Below are positions 17,901 to 25,113 of a DNA stretch of 64,000 nucleotides, piece by piece. The stretch's first letter is position 1; every line of letters begins with the position of its first letter. Origin of the DNA: Streptomyces sp. Y2F8-2 (GTDB lineage: Bacteria > Actinomycetota > Actinomycetes > Streptomycetales > Streptomycetaceae); assembly GCF_014905555.1 (NCBI RefSeq), contig NZ_BNGS01000015.1, positions 87,558 to 151,557 on the forward strand, given 5' to 3'. The notes under the pieces are model-generated. The model was not told the origin of the DNA, did not search any database, and worked only from the letters and a program-made list of their open reading frames with translations. The position numbers were made by a program, and so were the translations under genes.

Positions 17901-20900
17901 GGAGCGACAGCGCCGCGACCTTCGACGGCACGACCTCCACGGGGATCGCCACCAACGGTCCGGTCCTGGACACCACCACGTCGTACACCGTCTCGGCGTG
18001 GGTGAAGATGAGCTCGCTGCCGACGCACAACGCGGCGGTGGTCGCGCAGACCGGTAGCACGAACAGCGCGTTCATGCTGCAGTACAACTACACGCACACC
18101 AACGCGCCGCTGTGGGGCCTCGTCGACACGAGCAAGGACGCGGCCAGCCCGACGTTCCCGGCGGCGTACTCCTCCGGCGCGCCGACGAGCAACACCTGGA
18201 CGCACCTGGTCGGTGTGTACGACTCCACCACCGGCGCGATGAAGCTGTACGTCAACGGCGCCCAGTCCGGCTCGGGCGGCACCAACACCACGCCCTGGGC
18301 GGCCACCGGCCCGCTCACGATCGGCCAGGACAAGTGGGCCGGCGCCGCCGACGACGCGCTGCCCGCTTCCGTCTCGAACGTGCAGGTCTATCAGCGCGCA
18401 CTGTCGGCCTCCGAGGTCTCCTCGCTGTACGGCAAGGGGCGCACCGGCGGCACGGTCGGCTCCTCCGACGCGCAGACCACCAAGTACACCTACGACAAGA
18501 GGGGCCTGCCGACGTCCATGACGGACGCCGAGCAGCACACCACCAACTACTCCTACGACGAGGCGGGCAACCTCGCGGTCACCACCGCGCCCGCCGTCCA
18601 GGCGGAGCCGGACGGCACCACGGCCTCCACCGTGCGCCCGGTCACCACCAGCGGCTTCAACACCTTCGGTGAGGCCGTCGAGGAGCAGGACCCGAACGGC
18701 CTGGTCACCACCACGGCGTACGACGCAGAGGGCAACAAGGTCTCCGAGACCCTGCCGCCGTACACCCCGGCGGGCGGCTCGACGGCCAACGCGGGTACCA
18801 CCGTGTACACGTACGACAGCGAGGGCAACCAGACCTCCGTCACCACGCCGGGCGGCAAGACCACCTCCTACCTGTACGACCAGATGGGCAACGTCGCCCA
18901 GACGACCGCACCGGACGGGACGAAGACGCACGCGACGTACGACGCGGACGGCGATCGGCTGTCCGCGACGGATCCGACCGGCGCGCAGACCCAGGCCACG
19001 TACGACTTCCTGGGCCGGCAGCTGACGCAGTCGACGCTGGAGCGCTACCCGTCGACGAAGACGCTGACGACCACGAACTCCTACGCGGTCACGTCCGGCA
19101 ACCCCTTCGGAGCGCACCTGGCCTCGACGACGTCGCCGGGCGGTGTGACCACGTCGTACGGCTACAACCGGACCGGTGACGTCACCTCGGTCACGGACGG
19201 CGCGGGCAACACCACCCGCTACACGTACGACTTCATGGGCAATCGTCAGAAGACGATCCTCGCCGACGGCACGTACACCGAGACGGACTTCAACGCCTCC
19301 GCCGACCCGGTGGTGACGAAGCAGTACGACGCCGGTGGCACGAAGCTCTGGGAGACCGACCAGCAGTACGACGGTGTCGGCAACCTGATCGCCTCCACCG
19401 ACGCCAACGGCCACACCAGCCACTTCACCTACGACGCGGCCGGTACCGTCACGCAGGAGACCCAGCCGGTCGACGCCTCCACGTCGATCACCACGACGTT
19501 CGGCTACGACGCCGCGGGCAACCGCACGCGCTTCACGGACGGCCGTGGCAACTCCTGGCGGTACACGTACACGCCGTGGGGCCAGCAGGAGAAGGTGATC
19601 GAGCCGACCACCGCCAAGTACACCTCGGCGGCCGACTCGACGACGACCTTCGCCTACGACGCGGACGGCCAGCTCACCAACGTGACGCTGCCGGGTGGCG
19701 TGACCACGTCGATGACGTACGACTCGCTGGGTCAGCTGCAGTCGATGTCCGGCCAGGGCGCCGACGCGGCCTCCGCGACACGGCACTTCACCTACGACGC
19801 CGACGGCCGGGTACTGTCCGCGGACACCGACGAGGCGGGCATCTCCACAGCGGTGGACCACCAGGCGGCCACCCACGAGCAGTTCACCTACGACGACCGC
19901 AGCAATGTGCTGACGGCGTCGGGCACGGGCGGCTCGTCCAGCTTCGCCTACAACAACGACGCCCAGATGACGTCCCGCACGGACGCGGCGGGCACGACGA
20001 CGTACGGCTATGACACGGCCGGCCGCCTGTCGTCCCTGAACGACGCCGCGACGGGCGCCCAACTGACGTACAGCTACGACAACCTGAACCAGCTGAAGAC
20101 GATCAAGTACGGATCGACGGGGCAGACCCGCACCTTCGGCTACAACAGCGCCCACGAGCTGACCAGCGACACCCTGGTGCAGGGCGCAACGACCCTGGCG
20201 AGCTTCGCCTACGGCTACGACAACAACGGCAACCTGACGTCGAAGACGACGACGGGCGTGTCGGGTGCGTCGTCGAACACCTACACCTACGACTGGGCCA
20301 ACCGCCTGACGTCGTGGAACAACGGCACGACGACCACGCAGTACGCGTACGACGCCTCGGGCAACCGCATCCGCAACGGCTCGAACGTCTACACGTACGA
20401 CGAGCGGGACGAGCTCACCTCGGACGGCGTGCACAGCTACGACTACTCGGCGCGCGGCACGATGACGCAGGAGTCGTCGGCCTCCGGCACGATGGCGTAC
20501 AAGACGGATGCCTTCGGCGGCCAGATCGTCGCCGGTGAGCAGTCGTACACGCTGGACGCGCTCGGCCGGAACGTCTCCGACCGCGACACGAGTACCGGTA
20601 CCACCCGGACCTTCGCCTACTCCGGCGCGGACAACACGATCGCCTCGGACGGTGACTACACCTACAGCTACGACCCGGCGGGCGGCATCGTCGGCATCAA
20701 GCCGACGGGCGGCAGCGGTGTCCTGGCCCTGACGGACCAGCACAACGACGTGGTCGGCACCTTCACCTCGGGTGCCACCTCGCTGGCCGGCTCGGTGTCG
20801 TACGACCCGCTCGGCAAGGTGGTCTCGCCGACCAACACGGTGACCGGCCACCTGGGCTTCCAGTCCGGCTGGACGGAGCCCGGCACGGGTGACGTCGGTA

Positions 20901-23038
20901 CGGCGTCACGCTGGTACAACCCGGGTACGGGCCAGTTCCTGAACAAGGACAGCGTCTCGCTGGACCCGGTGCCGAACTCGGTGGCGGCGAACCCGTTCGC
21001 CTACGTCGACGACAACCCGCTGGCGGGTACGGACGACTCGGGTCACTGCTCCTGGTACGACGTGGTGTGCGGGGCCAAGAAGGTCGCCCACCACGTGGCG
21101 CACGCCGTCAAGCACGCGGTCCACAAGGCCTACCACGCGATCAAGCACGTGGCCCGCAAGGTGGTCCACGCGGTCAAGCACGCGGCGCACAAGATCGCGC
21201 ACCGGGTGCGGGACGTGTACCGCGCCACCGTGCGAGTGGTCCGGCGCGTCTACCACTACGCGGCCAGGCACGTCAGACGCATCTATCACCGAGTGGTCCA
21301 TGCGGTTCACTCCGCCTACCACAAGATCTCGCATGTGGTGCACCGTGTGGTGCACGCGGTGAAGAAGGCGGCGAAGAAGATCGTCCACGCCGTGAAGAAG
21401 GCCGCACACGCGGTCGCCCACGCGGCCAGGACGGCCTATCACGCCACCGTCAAGGCCGTGAAGACGGCGGCGAAGTTCGTCAAGCACCACGCCGCGGCGA
21501 TCACCTCCTTCGTGGTCTCCACTGCGGTGTTCGCCGGCTGTGAGGCGATCACCGGCGGCGTCGGCTCCATCGGCTGCGCGGCCGCCGCGGGCGCGGCCGG
21601 CTCGCTGGTCGAACAGGGCTTCAAGTGCGCGGAGAACGGCGGGGGAGACTGCAGCGTCGGCGCGTTCGCGGGCTCGGCGGTCACGGGCGCCGTGGCCGGC
21701 GCGGCCGGCGGCATCCTCGGCAAGATCGGCGGTTCCCTGCTGGCCAAGGCGGCCCCGAAGGCGATGAAGGTCGTCGGCGGCCTGTTCGGCAAGGGCGTGA
21801 CGGACGCCGGCGAATCAGCGGCGGCTGATGCCACGGACGGAGCGGCATCCGCTGCGGAAGCGGAGGAGGCCGGGACTTCGGCTCAGTCGCATTCCGACGA
21901 TGCGGGCGGTGCCGGCGAGGAGTCCGGTCGCAGCTGCCCGATCCCGCACAGCTTCACGGGGTCCACCCGAGTGCTGATGGCCGACGGCACGACCAAGGCG
22001 ATCGACCAGATCAAGGTCGGCGACACCATCGCCAACTCGGTCCCGGGCGCTGCGGGCACCGAAGCGCACAAGGTCACCGATGTGATCGTGACGCACACCG
22101 ACCACGACTTCGTGGACGTGACGATCAAGCGGTCCGCGAAGGCCGGTGCCAAGGCGGCGGCCAAGTCCGTGGCCAAGAAGGCGGCCCGCAAGGCGGCGTT
22201 CGGCCTGGCGGCGTCGGCTGCGATCCTGGGCGCGCTCTCGGCCGGCCACGGCCACGGTGATGCGCATCAGTCGGCTACGGCGTCGGTGGCGGCGGTCAGC
22301 AAGGTGTCCTCCGAGGCTGCGGTCAAGACCGATGAGGGCGCGAAGGCCACGCAGGTGGCTCACCTGACGACGACCTTCCACCACCCGTTCTACGACGAGA
22401 CCCAGTCGGCCTTCGTCGACGCGAAGGACCTCAAGCCCGGCGACGTCCTCCAGACGCCAACCGGCACGGCCGAGGTCACCGGTGTCCGCCTGTACCACGC
22501 GAACACCACGACCTACGACCTGACCATCGGAACCCTCCACACGTACTATGTGGAGGCCGGGGACACGCCGGTCCTGGTACACAACTGCGGCAGTGGTTAC
22601 AACGCAGCCGGGAAGCCGTGCGGGTGCGGGGCTCCGCGAATATTCGCCGTTGATTCCGCTGGCGAGACTACCGTTATGCCGGTCCACGAGATTGACACAG
22701 CAAGGTTCCCTGATGTGGCTGACAATTTCGATAATGCGATCGGAAATGGTGAGAGTCCGATCGTGAACCGTATGGCGGGCAGGGCTAAGATCAGGGCGAA
22801 CCGTAATGCCGCGCAAGCGGGACAGCCGCGTCCCAGTAGCCTGGGTACCGATGCCAATGGTGGTGCGTTGTCTTGGGAGGAGTATCCGTTCGCCTCGACA
22901 ACCCAAGGGGGTTCTGGTGCGACCCTGAGGCTGATCAATCGCACTCAGAACACGACGCATGGACGAGAGTCTCTGTGGCCGTTCCTCCGCGATAACGGAG
23001 TCAACGACGGAGACCCGTACTACGTGCGGACCAAGTAA
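11951..23038 (+). CDS. Giant RHS/YD-repeat polymorphic toxin with HINT and NucA/NucB-like DNase tip
   Basis: About 3,695 residues. GTG at 11951 has GGAG eight bases upstream; an ATG at 11921 adds ten residues but lacks a good ribosome site. Domains in order: basic N-terminus and membrane segment or signal (27-43); a DNRLRE-like stalk domain (about 375-555); a fibronectin-like stretch; an RHS-type N-terminal cap (665-900); LamG-like domains at about 905-1140, 1196-1430 and 1952-2165 (AAQFNGSSSYLEL, TLSMWFKT); YD repeats around and after them (Y-x-YD-x-x-G-N/R); the RHS core end (GQFLNKDSVSLDP ... NPFAYVDDNP); a very basic His/Lys/Ala helix (3034-3184); a Gly/Ala hydrophobic stretch; a HINT domain (3329-3546) and the toxin tip. 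RHS proteins encapsulate and deliver a C-terminal toxin; HINT is expected to cut the tip free. Immunity genes follow immediately. Confidence 0.9.
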   Translation: MPLWPPSRRLRPQRAARPARRARRARRSIAVLVLTALALMLTTDQALAEGMELGRIQLPSLSLSSLASWFTDPNWGKLPHQQSGTAAGRRHHVSAAATEAHRGAGHKPGKGRGELAAYQAHRPTVKAGTSASFRGFNARTSQRVAAKSTAHSTYYRNADGSFSRKVSPFPLNYKDSKGDWQQIDTDVARGSDGRFDEKSNAMDVAFAPKASDQKLASFDKDGNSIAFGLDGAASVAGTAKGSTVSYPKVLPDTDLQLTSTSVGMRQELVLHSAAAANSWVFPLQLKGLTAELNKSGGVDLRDAQGKGVASIPSAYAFDSKINKVSGERATTHAVTYELITEHGKPALRMTLDSAWLHAKARQFPVTVDPDTSVWDYVHTTYAESGYSPVDRSQEQTMKVGSYDSGTHSAVSFVQDWRTSFDGSGVTMVSANLHLYDIWASTCTPESFNVAQVSSAWDPTDAMTYPGPAHGASIGSVTPSVPHACANTTSSVTGGDWVTVPLDTASIQKWASGTSADYGLAIYATTTDNLHWKQFASMANPGDEPYIVYDYTGDIAPMVEATFPANNSSVSTVTPELQAFADFQQNPVAQKYDFKVYNSAGTLVVDSGWVTTPNWTVPAGKLTWNTTYSWTAQAYDGTKYSTVSPTSALTTDVPQPFITSELSQNSSDHGYDATIGNYTTSDTDASVSTVGPSLDVERDYNSRDFRTSGAFGAGWSSIFDAKVTEQKNASGTLTGVVTTYPDGSEVGFGKNSDGTFSAPSGRFAMLRSVTSPTGYTLTDKDDTVYTFTQSLGTGVYGITSVKDANNRSVDFTWTSGHVTKMKSAVSGRSLNLTWSTPSGATSAHVATVVTDPVNPNDGSSAQTWTYGYTGDKLTQVCSPLSTTKCTAYGYTNGSQFRTEVENAGASSLWQLNESSGTVAASSVGDSEGTDNATYNNVTLGQTGPLAGSTATAAQFNGSSSYLELPPSLASSSTQLTLSMWFKTTTAPGVLFSYSTLPISSSMTQAQYTPGIYVGSDGKLNAEFWNSNAVQPIVSTAAVNDGAWHEVVLSGAGSSQTLYLDGAKVGSLSGMISYSNGYHSALQNHTYIGAGFLGGTWPDEPHYSTTDDTGYPTYFNGTIADAAFYPGALTADQVARIHTAATKASPLLTSVTRPSGKAFAGITYDTNAARVTQLTDENGGVWKLNPPTIAGSSNTYRGAVLGGAPNQYYRFGESAGASTALDEVHGGQGTYNAVTLGASGVFSDHTTASFNGTSSDVALPSGTVPGSGAESVDMWFKTSTANGVLFAASKDPLTGGTTPTSYTPILYVGSSGKLYGEFYFAGGSTKPIGSASAVTDNKWHHVALSTSATSQSLYLDGNLVGTQTGTAAMSGQNYTYVGAGFLGGNWPDEAHNSSTSNTGYATYFKGSIAEAAFYRSQLSSDDVDAHFQAAQNSSGLLPVKTVTVTTPTNATLTYTYDVTHGNRALTETDALGNKTSFGYDTAGFEHTVTDPNGSMTVTGHDVRGNIVSSTSCQDQAANKCNTEYYTYYPDDTTAQLTTADPRNDQLLTERDGRSSSATDNTYLTSYTYDSAGNQTAITGPAVPGFPNGRTTTTVYSDGTSAYPSADGGVVPAGLPVKTISPGGAVNQVSYFKNGDVASTTDAIGLVTQYTYDGLGQVTTQKVVSDTYPSGLTTTYKYDAAGQVTEEDDPQLTDRVTGATHAAVTSTVYDEDGNTTSQTVADASGGDRSRTQTWTYDQYDHVATESDANVAAGASYGNTTTYTYDSSGNRTKEVTSAGNETQYTYDAEGNLLTQGLMYKGDPVNPQTPTLLVESSRAYDPAGRLASVTDAMGNTTSYTYTDDGLTSTVKRTSADGQSTYVLESDTYDAAGNLLSQTTDNGENVTKYTVDAASRTTSTEDDPTGVDRVTTVSYTPDDQVATENDHDASGYDRTTTNTYDDMGNLLSETLYGDASGHPAGWWKLDQSSGTSVTDASGTGNTGQATGVTWSDSAATFDGTTSTGIATNGPVLDTTTSYTVSAWVKMSSLPTHNAAVVAQTGSTNSAFMLQYNYTHTNAPLWGLVDTSKDAASPTFPAAYSSGAPTSNTWTHLVGVYDSTTGAMKLYVNGAQSGSGGTNTTPWAATGPLTIGQDKWAGAADDALPASVSNVQVYQRALSASEVSSLYGKGRTGGTVGSSDAQTTKYTYDKRGLPTSMTDAEQHTTNYSYDEAGNLAVTTAPAVQAEPDGTTASTVRPVTTSGFNTFGEAVEEQDPNGLVTTTAYDAEGNKVSETLPPYTPAGGSTANAGTTVYTYDSEGNQTSVTTPGGKTTSYLYDQMGNVAQTTAPDGTKTHATYDADGDRLSATDPTGAQTQATYDFLGRQLTQSTLERYPSTKTLTTTNSYAVTSGNPFGAHLASTTSPGGVTTSYGYNRTGDVTSVTDGAGNTTRYTYDFMGNRQKTILADGTYTETDFNASADPVVTKQYDAGGTKLWETDQQYDGVGNLIASTDANGHTSHFTYDAAGTVTQETQPVDASTSITTTFGYDAAGNRTRFTDGRGNSWRYTYTPWGQQEKVIEPTTAKYTSAADSTTTFAYDADGQLTNVTLPGGVTTSMTYDSLGQLQSMSGQGADAASATRHFTYDADGRVLSADTDEAGISTAVDHQAATHEQFTYDDRSNVLTASGTGGSSSFAYNNDAQMTSRTDAAGTTTYGYDTAGRLSSLNDAATGAQLTYSYDNLNQLKTIKYGSTGQTRTFGYNSAHELTSDTLVQGATTLASFAYGYDNNGNLTSKTTTGVSGASSNTYTYDWANRLTSWNNGTTTTQYAYDASGNRIRNGSNVYTYDERDELTSDGVHSYDYSARGTMTQESSASGTMAYKTDAFGGQIVAGEQSYTLDALGRNVSDRDTSTGTTRTFAYSGADNTIASDGDYTYSYDPAGGIVGIKPTGGSGVLALTDQHNDVVGTFTSGATSLAGSVSYDPLGKVVSPTNTVTGHLGFQSGWTEPGTGDVGTASRWYNPGTGQFLNKDSVSLDPVPNSVAANPFAYVDDNPLAGTDDSGHCSWYDVVCGAKKVAHHVAHAVKHAVHKAYHAIKHVARKVVHAVKHAAHKIAHRVRDVYRATVRVVRRVYHYAARHVRRIYHRVVHAVHSAYHKISHVVHRVVHAVKKAAKKIVHAVKKAAHAVAHAARTAYHATVKAVKTAAKFVKHHAAAITSFVVSTAVFAGCEAITGGVGSIGCAAAAGAAGSLVEQGFKCAENGGGDCSVGAFAGSAVTGAVAGAAGGILGKIGGSLLAKAAPKAMKVVGGLFGKGVTDAGESAAADATDGAASAAEAEEAGTSAQSHSDDAGGAGEESGRSCPIPHSFTGSTRVLMADGTTKAIDQIKVGDTIANSVPGAAGTEAHKVTDVIVTHTDHDFVDVTIKRSAKAGAKAAAKSVAKKAARKAAFGLAASAAILGALSAGHGHGDAHQSATASVAAVSKVSSEAAVKTDEGAKATQVAHLTTTFHHPFYDETQSAFVDAKDLKPGDVLQTPTGTAEVTGVRLYHANTTTYDLTIGTLHTYYVEAGDTPVLVHNCGSGYNAAGKPCGCGAPRIFAVDSAGETTVMPVHEIDTARFPDVADNFDNAIGNGESPIVNRMAGRAKIRANRNAAQAGQPRPSSLGTDANGGALSWEEYPFASTTQGGSGATLRLINRTQNTTHGRESLWPFLRDNGVNDGDPYYVRTK
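21050..21500 (+). other. Basic His/Lys/Ala-rich helical segment of the RHS protein
   Basis: About 150 residues built from variations of KVAHHVAHAVKHAVHKAYHA, repeating Val-His/Lys-Ala at heptad-like spacing with almost no acidic residues, between the RHS core and the hydrophobic/HINT part. It would form one or a few long amphipathic cationic helices. A role in membrane or envelope interaction during toxin delivery is inference. Confidence 0.7.
21935..22588 (+). other. HINT (intein-like autoprocessing) domain of the RHS protein
   Basis: It starts at Cys (CPIPHSFTGSTRVLMADGTT), the typical HINT N-terminal Cys block. It continues through IDQIKVGDTI and the later FHHPFYDE and DLKPGDVL blocks, and ends with TYYVEAGDTPVLVHNC, the usual HN-C splice/cleavage end. 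In polymorphic toxins such domains release the C-terminal toxin by self-cleavage. The insert of about 60 Ala/Lys-rich residues between blocks resembles the tail of an unrelated linker. Confidence 0.85.
22589..23035 (+). other. NucA/NucB-like DNase toxin tip
   Basis: The last 149 residues follow the HINT end. They carry RANRNAAQAGQPRP, then LSWEEYPFASTTQGG and GRESLWPFLRDNGVNDGDPY, which resembles the NucA/NucB deoxyribonuclease family (D/E-E-YPFAST-x-GG plus an N-x-x-x-G-R/G segment and a closing DGDxF/YxV). Base composition drops visibly from about 22610 onward compared with the rest of the gene, as expected for an exchanged tip. Predicted activity is degradation of competitor DNA. Assignment is by motif memory. 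Confidence 0.65.
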
Positions 23039-23051
23039 GGATTTCGCGAAG

Positions 23052-23585
23052 ATGCTGGATGTCGAACTCGAGCGATTGACTGCCCATCTTGACAGGTTGG
23101 GCAGGCCGGTCGTCGCATGGATGTTGCCGGGGGTGGACATGGATCACGTCTCATCGGTCCTCGGCGAGCCTGTTCCGGATTCTGTTGCGAGCTGGTTCCG
23201 CTGGTGTAACGGCATTGCCAGCGTGGAAGGCCAACTCCAGGACGATGTCAACGCGATTCCGGGGTACAACCCCCTTTCCATCGAAGAAGGCGCTCGTATG
23301 ATGGCCTCCTACAGCGGTGATCCGGTGTTGGGGGACCACTGGGTGCCCCTTCTCGGTAGTGCAGGTGGCGATCTCTATGCTGCCGTCTGGACTCCTGGAG
23401 AAGAGGCAGCGGTTGTCGGGGTTTTGATCGGGGAACCGACGGAGGTCGAGTTCTCGACGATCGAGCAGATGGTGACGTTCTTCAACCACTGCTTCGACAG
23501 CGGAGCTTTTTCCGTGGACGGAGATGGTCGGTTGGCCATGTCTCCGGACCAATATGACGAGATCTACGCGCGCATTGTCGGATAG
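23052..23585 (+). CDS. SMI1/KNR4 (SUKH) family immunity protein
   Basis: A 177-residue acidic protein starting with ATG 14 bases after the toxin stop. Its N-terminal half has a helix and then PDSVASWFRWCNGI, and the middle has WVPLLGSAGGDLYAAVW, the W-x-P-L/F...GGD-x-x-A/V core of SUKH proteins. It ends in helical segments. SUKH proteins are the commonest immunity family for nuclease polymorphic toxins and bind the toxin directly. Position and family both make it the immunity partner of the NucA/NucB-like tip. Its GC content is lower than the RHS body, like the tip itself. Confidence 0.8.
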   Translation: MLDVELERLTAHLDRLGRPVVAWMLPGVDMDHVSSVLGEPVPDSVASWFRWCNGIASVEGQLQDDVNAIPGYNPLSIEEGARMMASYSGDPVLGDHWVPLLGSAGGDLYAAVWTPGEEAAVVGVLIGEPTEVEFSTIEQMVTFFNHCFDSGAFSVDGDGRLAMSPDQYDEIYARIVG

Positions 23586-23615
23586 AGATCCACCTCTGTC
23601 GAAGATCGAGGGAGA

Positions 23616-23650
23616 CACAGGGCCGACGTCACTGAGGCGACGGCCCTGTG
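23616..23650 (+). terminator. Hairpin after the immunity gene
   Basis: Perfect 10-bp arms CACAGGGCCG (23616-23625) and CGGCCCTGTG (23641-23650) with a 15-base loop, followed by TGTTTGG. It lies 31 bases after the SUKH stop and probably ends the toxin-immunity transcript. Confidence 0.65.
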
Positions 23651-23781
23651 TGTTTGGTATCGTCAATAAGTGAAGTGACTAGGAGTCCCACTGGGGCCCC
23701 TATTGTTCACGGCCGTCGAGGATTCGTCAGACAGCTTCATGACGGGCGCCGGTCGCGGCGTGATCCAAATTCGATAATTCG

Positions 23782-24306
23782 ATGAGCGATTCTGTCTCTG
23801 CAGAAGGGATGCATGCGACGGTGACCGACAATCGGCTAGAGGCCCGTTATCGTCGCACCGACATGCAGAACCCCGTTCTGCTTTCTACGTCGGGTGACGT
23901 AGATCGCCTCATTGATGCTCTATTGACGGGGCCGGCACTCCATGACGCAGTACATATCGTGTCAAGGGCTCGATCGCGAATGTCGGCGGGATTCCCGGAT
24001 CACGAGCTGTATGTCGGAGTCAGCAAGGATCTCAATGTGGGTGCGCTAGCTCTAACGGCGCCCGAGGCCGGACATATCGCTTCAGTGGGCGCCCCTGGCT
24101 CTCGCAGCGGTGTCGCATACCATGTCGCCGGGCATTGGACTGAGTTTCCAGATAATTCGGAGATTCCAGTCGTTCTCGTTCGAGAGGCGGTTAAGGAGTT
24201 CTTGCACTCCGGAGGAAGTATTCCGACGTGCATTGAATGGAAGCCCTTTGAAATCGCCGATGAAGGTGTAGAGGATGACCCTTGGGGGTCCCTCTCCGAC
24301 CAGTGA
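23782..24306 (+). CDS. Imm1-like immunity protein, orphan
   Basis: A 174-residue acidic protein. The layout GDVDRLIDALLTGPALHDAV, then HELYVGVSKDLNVGAL, then EIPVVLVREAVKEFLHSGG followed by IPTCIEWKPF resembles the Imm1 family (a D-v-d-x-L-i-d-x-L start and a P-x-c-v-x-W end). No toxin domain precedes it; the nearest is the tip with its own SUKH partner, beyond a terminator. It may be a kept immunity gene from a displaced toxin cassette, giving protection against relatives. There is no strong ribosome site. Confidence 0.6.
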   Translation: MSDSVSAEGMHATVTDNRLEARYRRTDMQNPVLLSTSGDVDRLIDALLTGPALHDAVHIVSRARSRMSAGFPDHELYVGVSKDLNVGALALTAPEAGHIASVGAPGSRSGVAYHVAGHWTEFPDNSEIPVVLVREAVKEFLHSGGSIPTCIEWKPFEIADEGVEDDPWGSLSDQ

Positions 24307-24408
24307 ACCTCGGCGCGATGCCCAAGCCGTACCGGCAGAGGCACTGAACTTGGTCGATCTCTAGGCCAAGGTTCTGGGCGTCTTGACGGCAACGCCAGTG
24401 GCTGCCAA

Positions 24409-24451
24409 GAGCCCCCACCTGTGGTTCGTGGTGGGGGCTCGCGCGTTTTTT
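24409..24451 (+). terminator. Strong intrinsic terminator
   Basis: Perfect 11-bp arms GAGCCCCCACC (24409-24419) and GGTGGGGGCTC (24430-24440), a 10-base loop, then GCGC and a run of six or seven T. This is the clearest textbook terminator in the window. It ends transcription after the Imm1-like gene. Confidence 0.85.
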
Positions 24452-24600
24452 GCGTGGTGTGTCAGTCGGATTCAAGGCGCCGCGCATCCGCGCGGCGCGG
24501 CGCCCGCTCGGCCTGTGCGCCGCCGCTCCTGCCTCCGTCCCGCTCCGGCCCGCAGCCCGCACGGGCGCCACAGCCGGCAACGCACGCCAACCCGAGAACA

Positions 24601-24623
24601 GGTGTGGGGCTCTGCCCCACACC
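24601..24623. repeat. Short GC-rich palindrome in intergenic spacer
   Basis: GGTGTGGGG and CCCCACACC flank a five-base loop CTCTG. Such GGGGCTCTGCCCC-like palindromes are common extragenic repeats in Streptomyces. The surrounding 24452-24737 has very high GC and no recognisable gene. Confidence 0.55.
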
Positions 24624-24737
24624 CCGGCCCTCTCTCGGAGGGGGAGGAGGCCGGCGGTCGTGCGCGGGTGCGTCGTAGCGCGGGGATGAGTGGCTGCCGC
24701 GGGTGGGCCCCCCTCCTCGGCCGGGCCCCGGAGGCGT

Positions 24738-24816
24738 ACCAGGAACCTCCAGGGGCCGCCAAGGCCGGGCGCAAGCGTCACGGTGTGAGCCTTGGCGGCC
24801 CCTGGAGAACCCTGGT
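24738..24816. repeat. Long inverted repeat with 28-bp arms
   Basis: Left arm 24738-24765 and right arm 24789-24816 are reverse complements except for a few central positions; both contain CCAGGGGCCGCCAAGGC. The loop is 23 bases. It lies in a gene-free GC-rich spacer just upstream of the orphan HINT tail. It could be an extragenic repeat family member or a recombination-related hairpin. Confidence 0.6.
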
Positions 24817-25022
24817 CCGGCGAAGCTGCCCGCCCGAGGAGGGACCTACCCGCTCCGGTCAGTCGTGTGCCGGTAGGCCGGTCGGCAATCCGCACAACAG
24901 GCGCGGCTGTTGACGGCAACGGTGACGGCAACTGGGACGTACTGCAGCGCACATCTACAGACGCCGACGGACCGTCTATTCCTCCTTCACCTGCGAAAAC
25001 GCAGGCAGGAACGGCCTGGCTT

Positions 25023-25074
25023 CCACACGTACTATGCGGAGGCCGGGACCGCACCGGTCCTCGTGCACAACTGC
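25023..25074 (+). pseudogene. Orphan HINT-tail (cassette boundary) sequence
   Basis: These 52 bases encode the sense HTYYAEAGTAPVLVHNC, the same HINT end as in the giant RHS gene (HTYYVEAGDTPVLVHNC at 22537-22588); the DNA differs at about 7 of 52 positions by eye. The upstream HINT blocks are absent or scrambled. After the final Cys the frame runs straight into an immunity-like sequence instead of a toxin. It is the relic boundary of a displaced toxin cassette. Confidence 0.75.
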
Positions 25075-25113
25075 CTCACATTGTTCGCTCATGCACGGTT
25101 GGACGGTACGCCT

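Noticed and set aside
16270..20700. YD-repeat DNA considered as tandem DNA repeats or CRISPR
   Set aside because: Similarity is at protein level (Y-x-YD-x-x-G), with no exact DNA units or spacers.
17627..20851. Second antisense frame of 1,074 codons opposite the YD repeats
   Set aside because: Same artefact: repetitive Arg/Val/Gly sequence opposite a codon-biased repeat protein.
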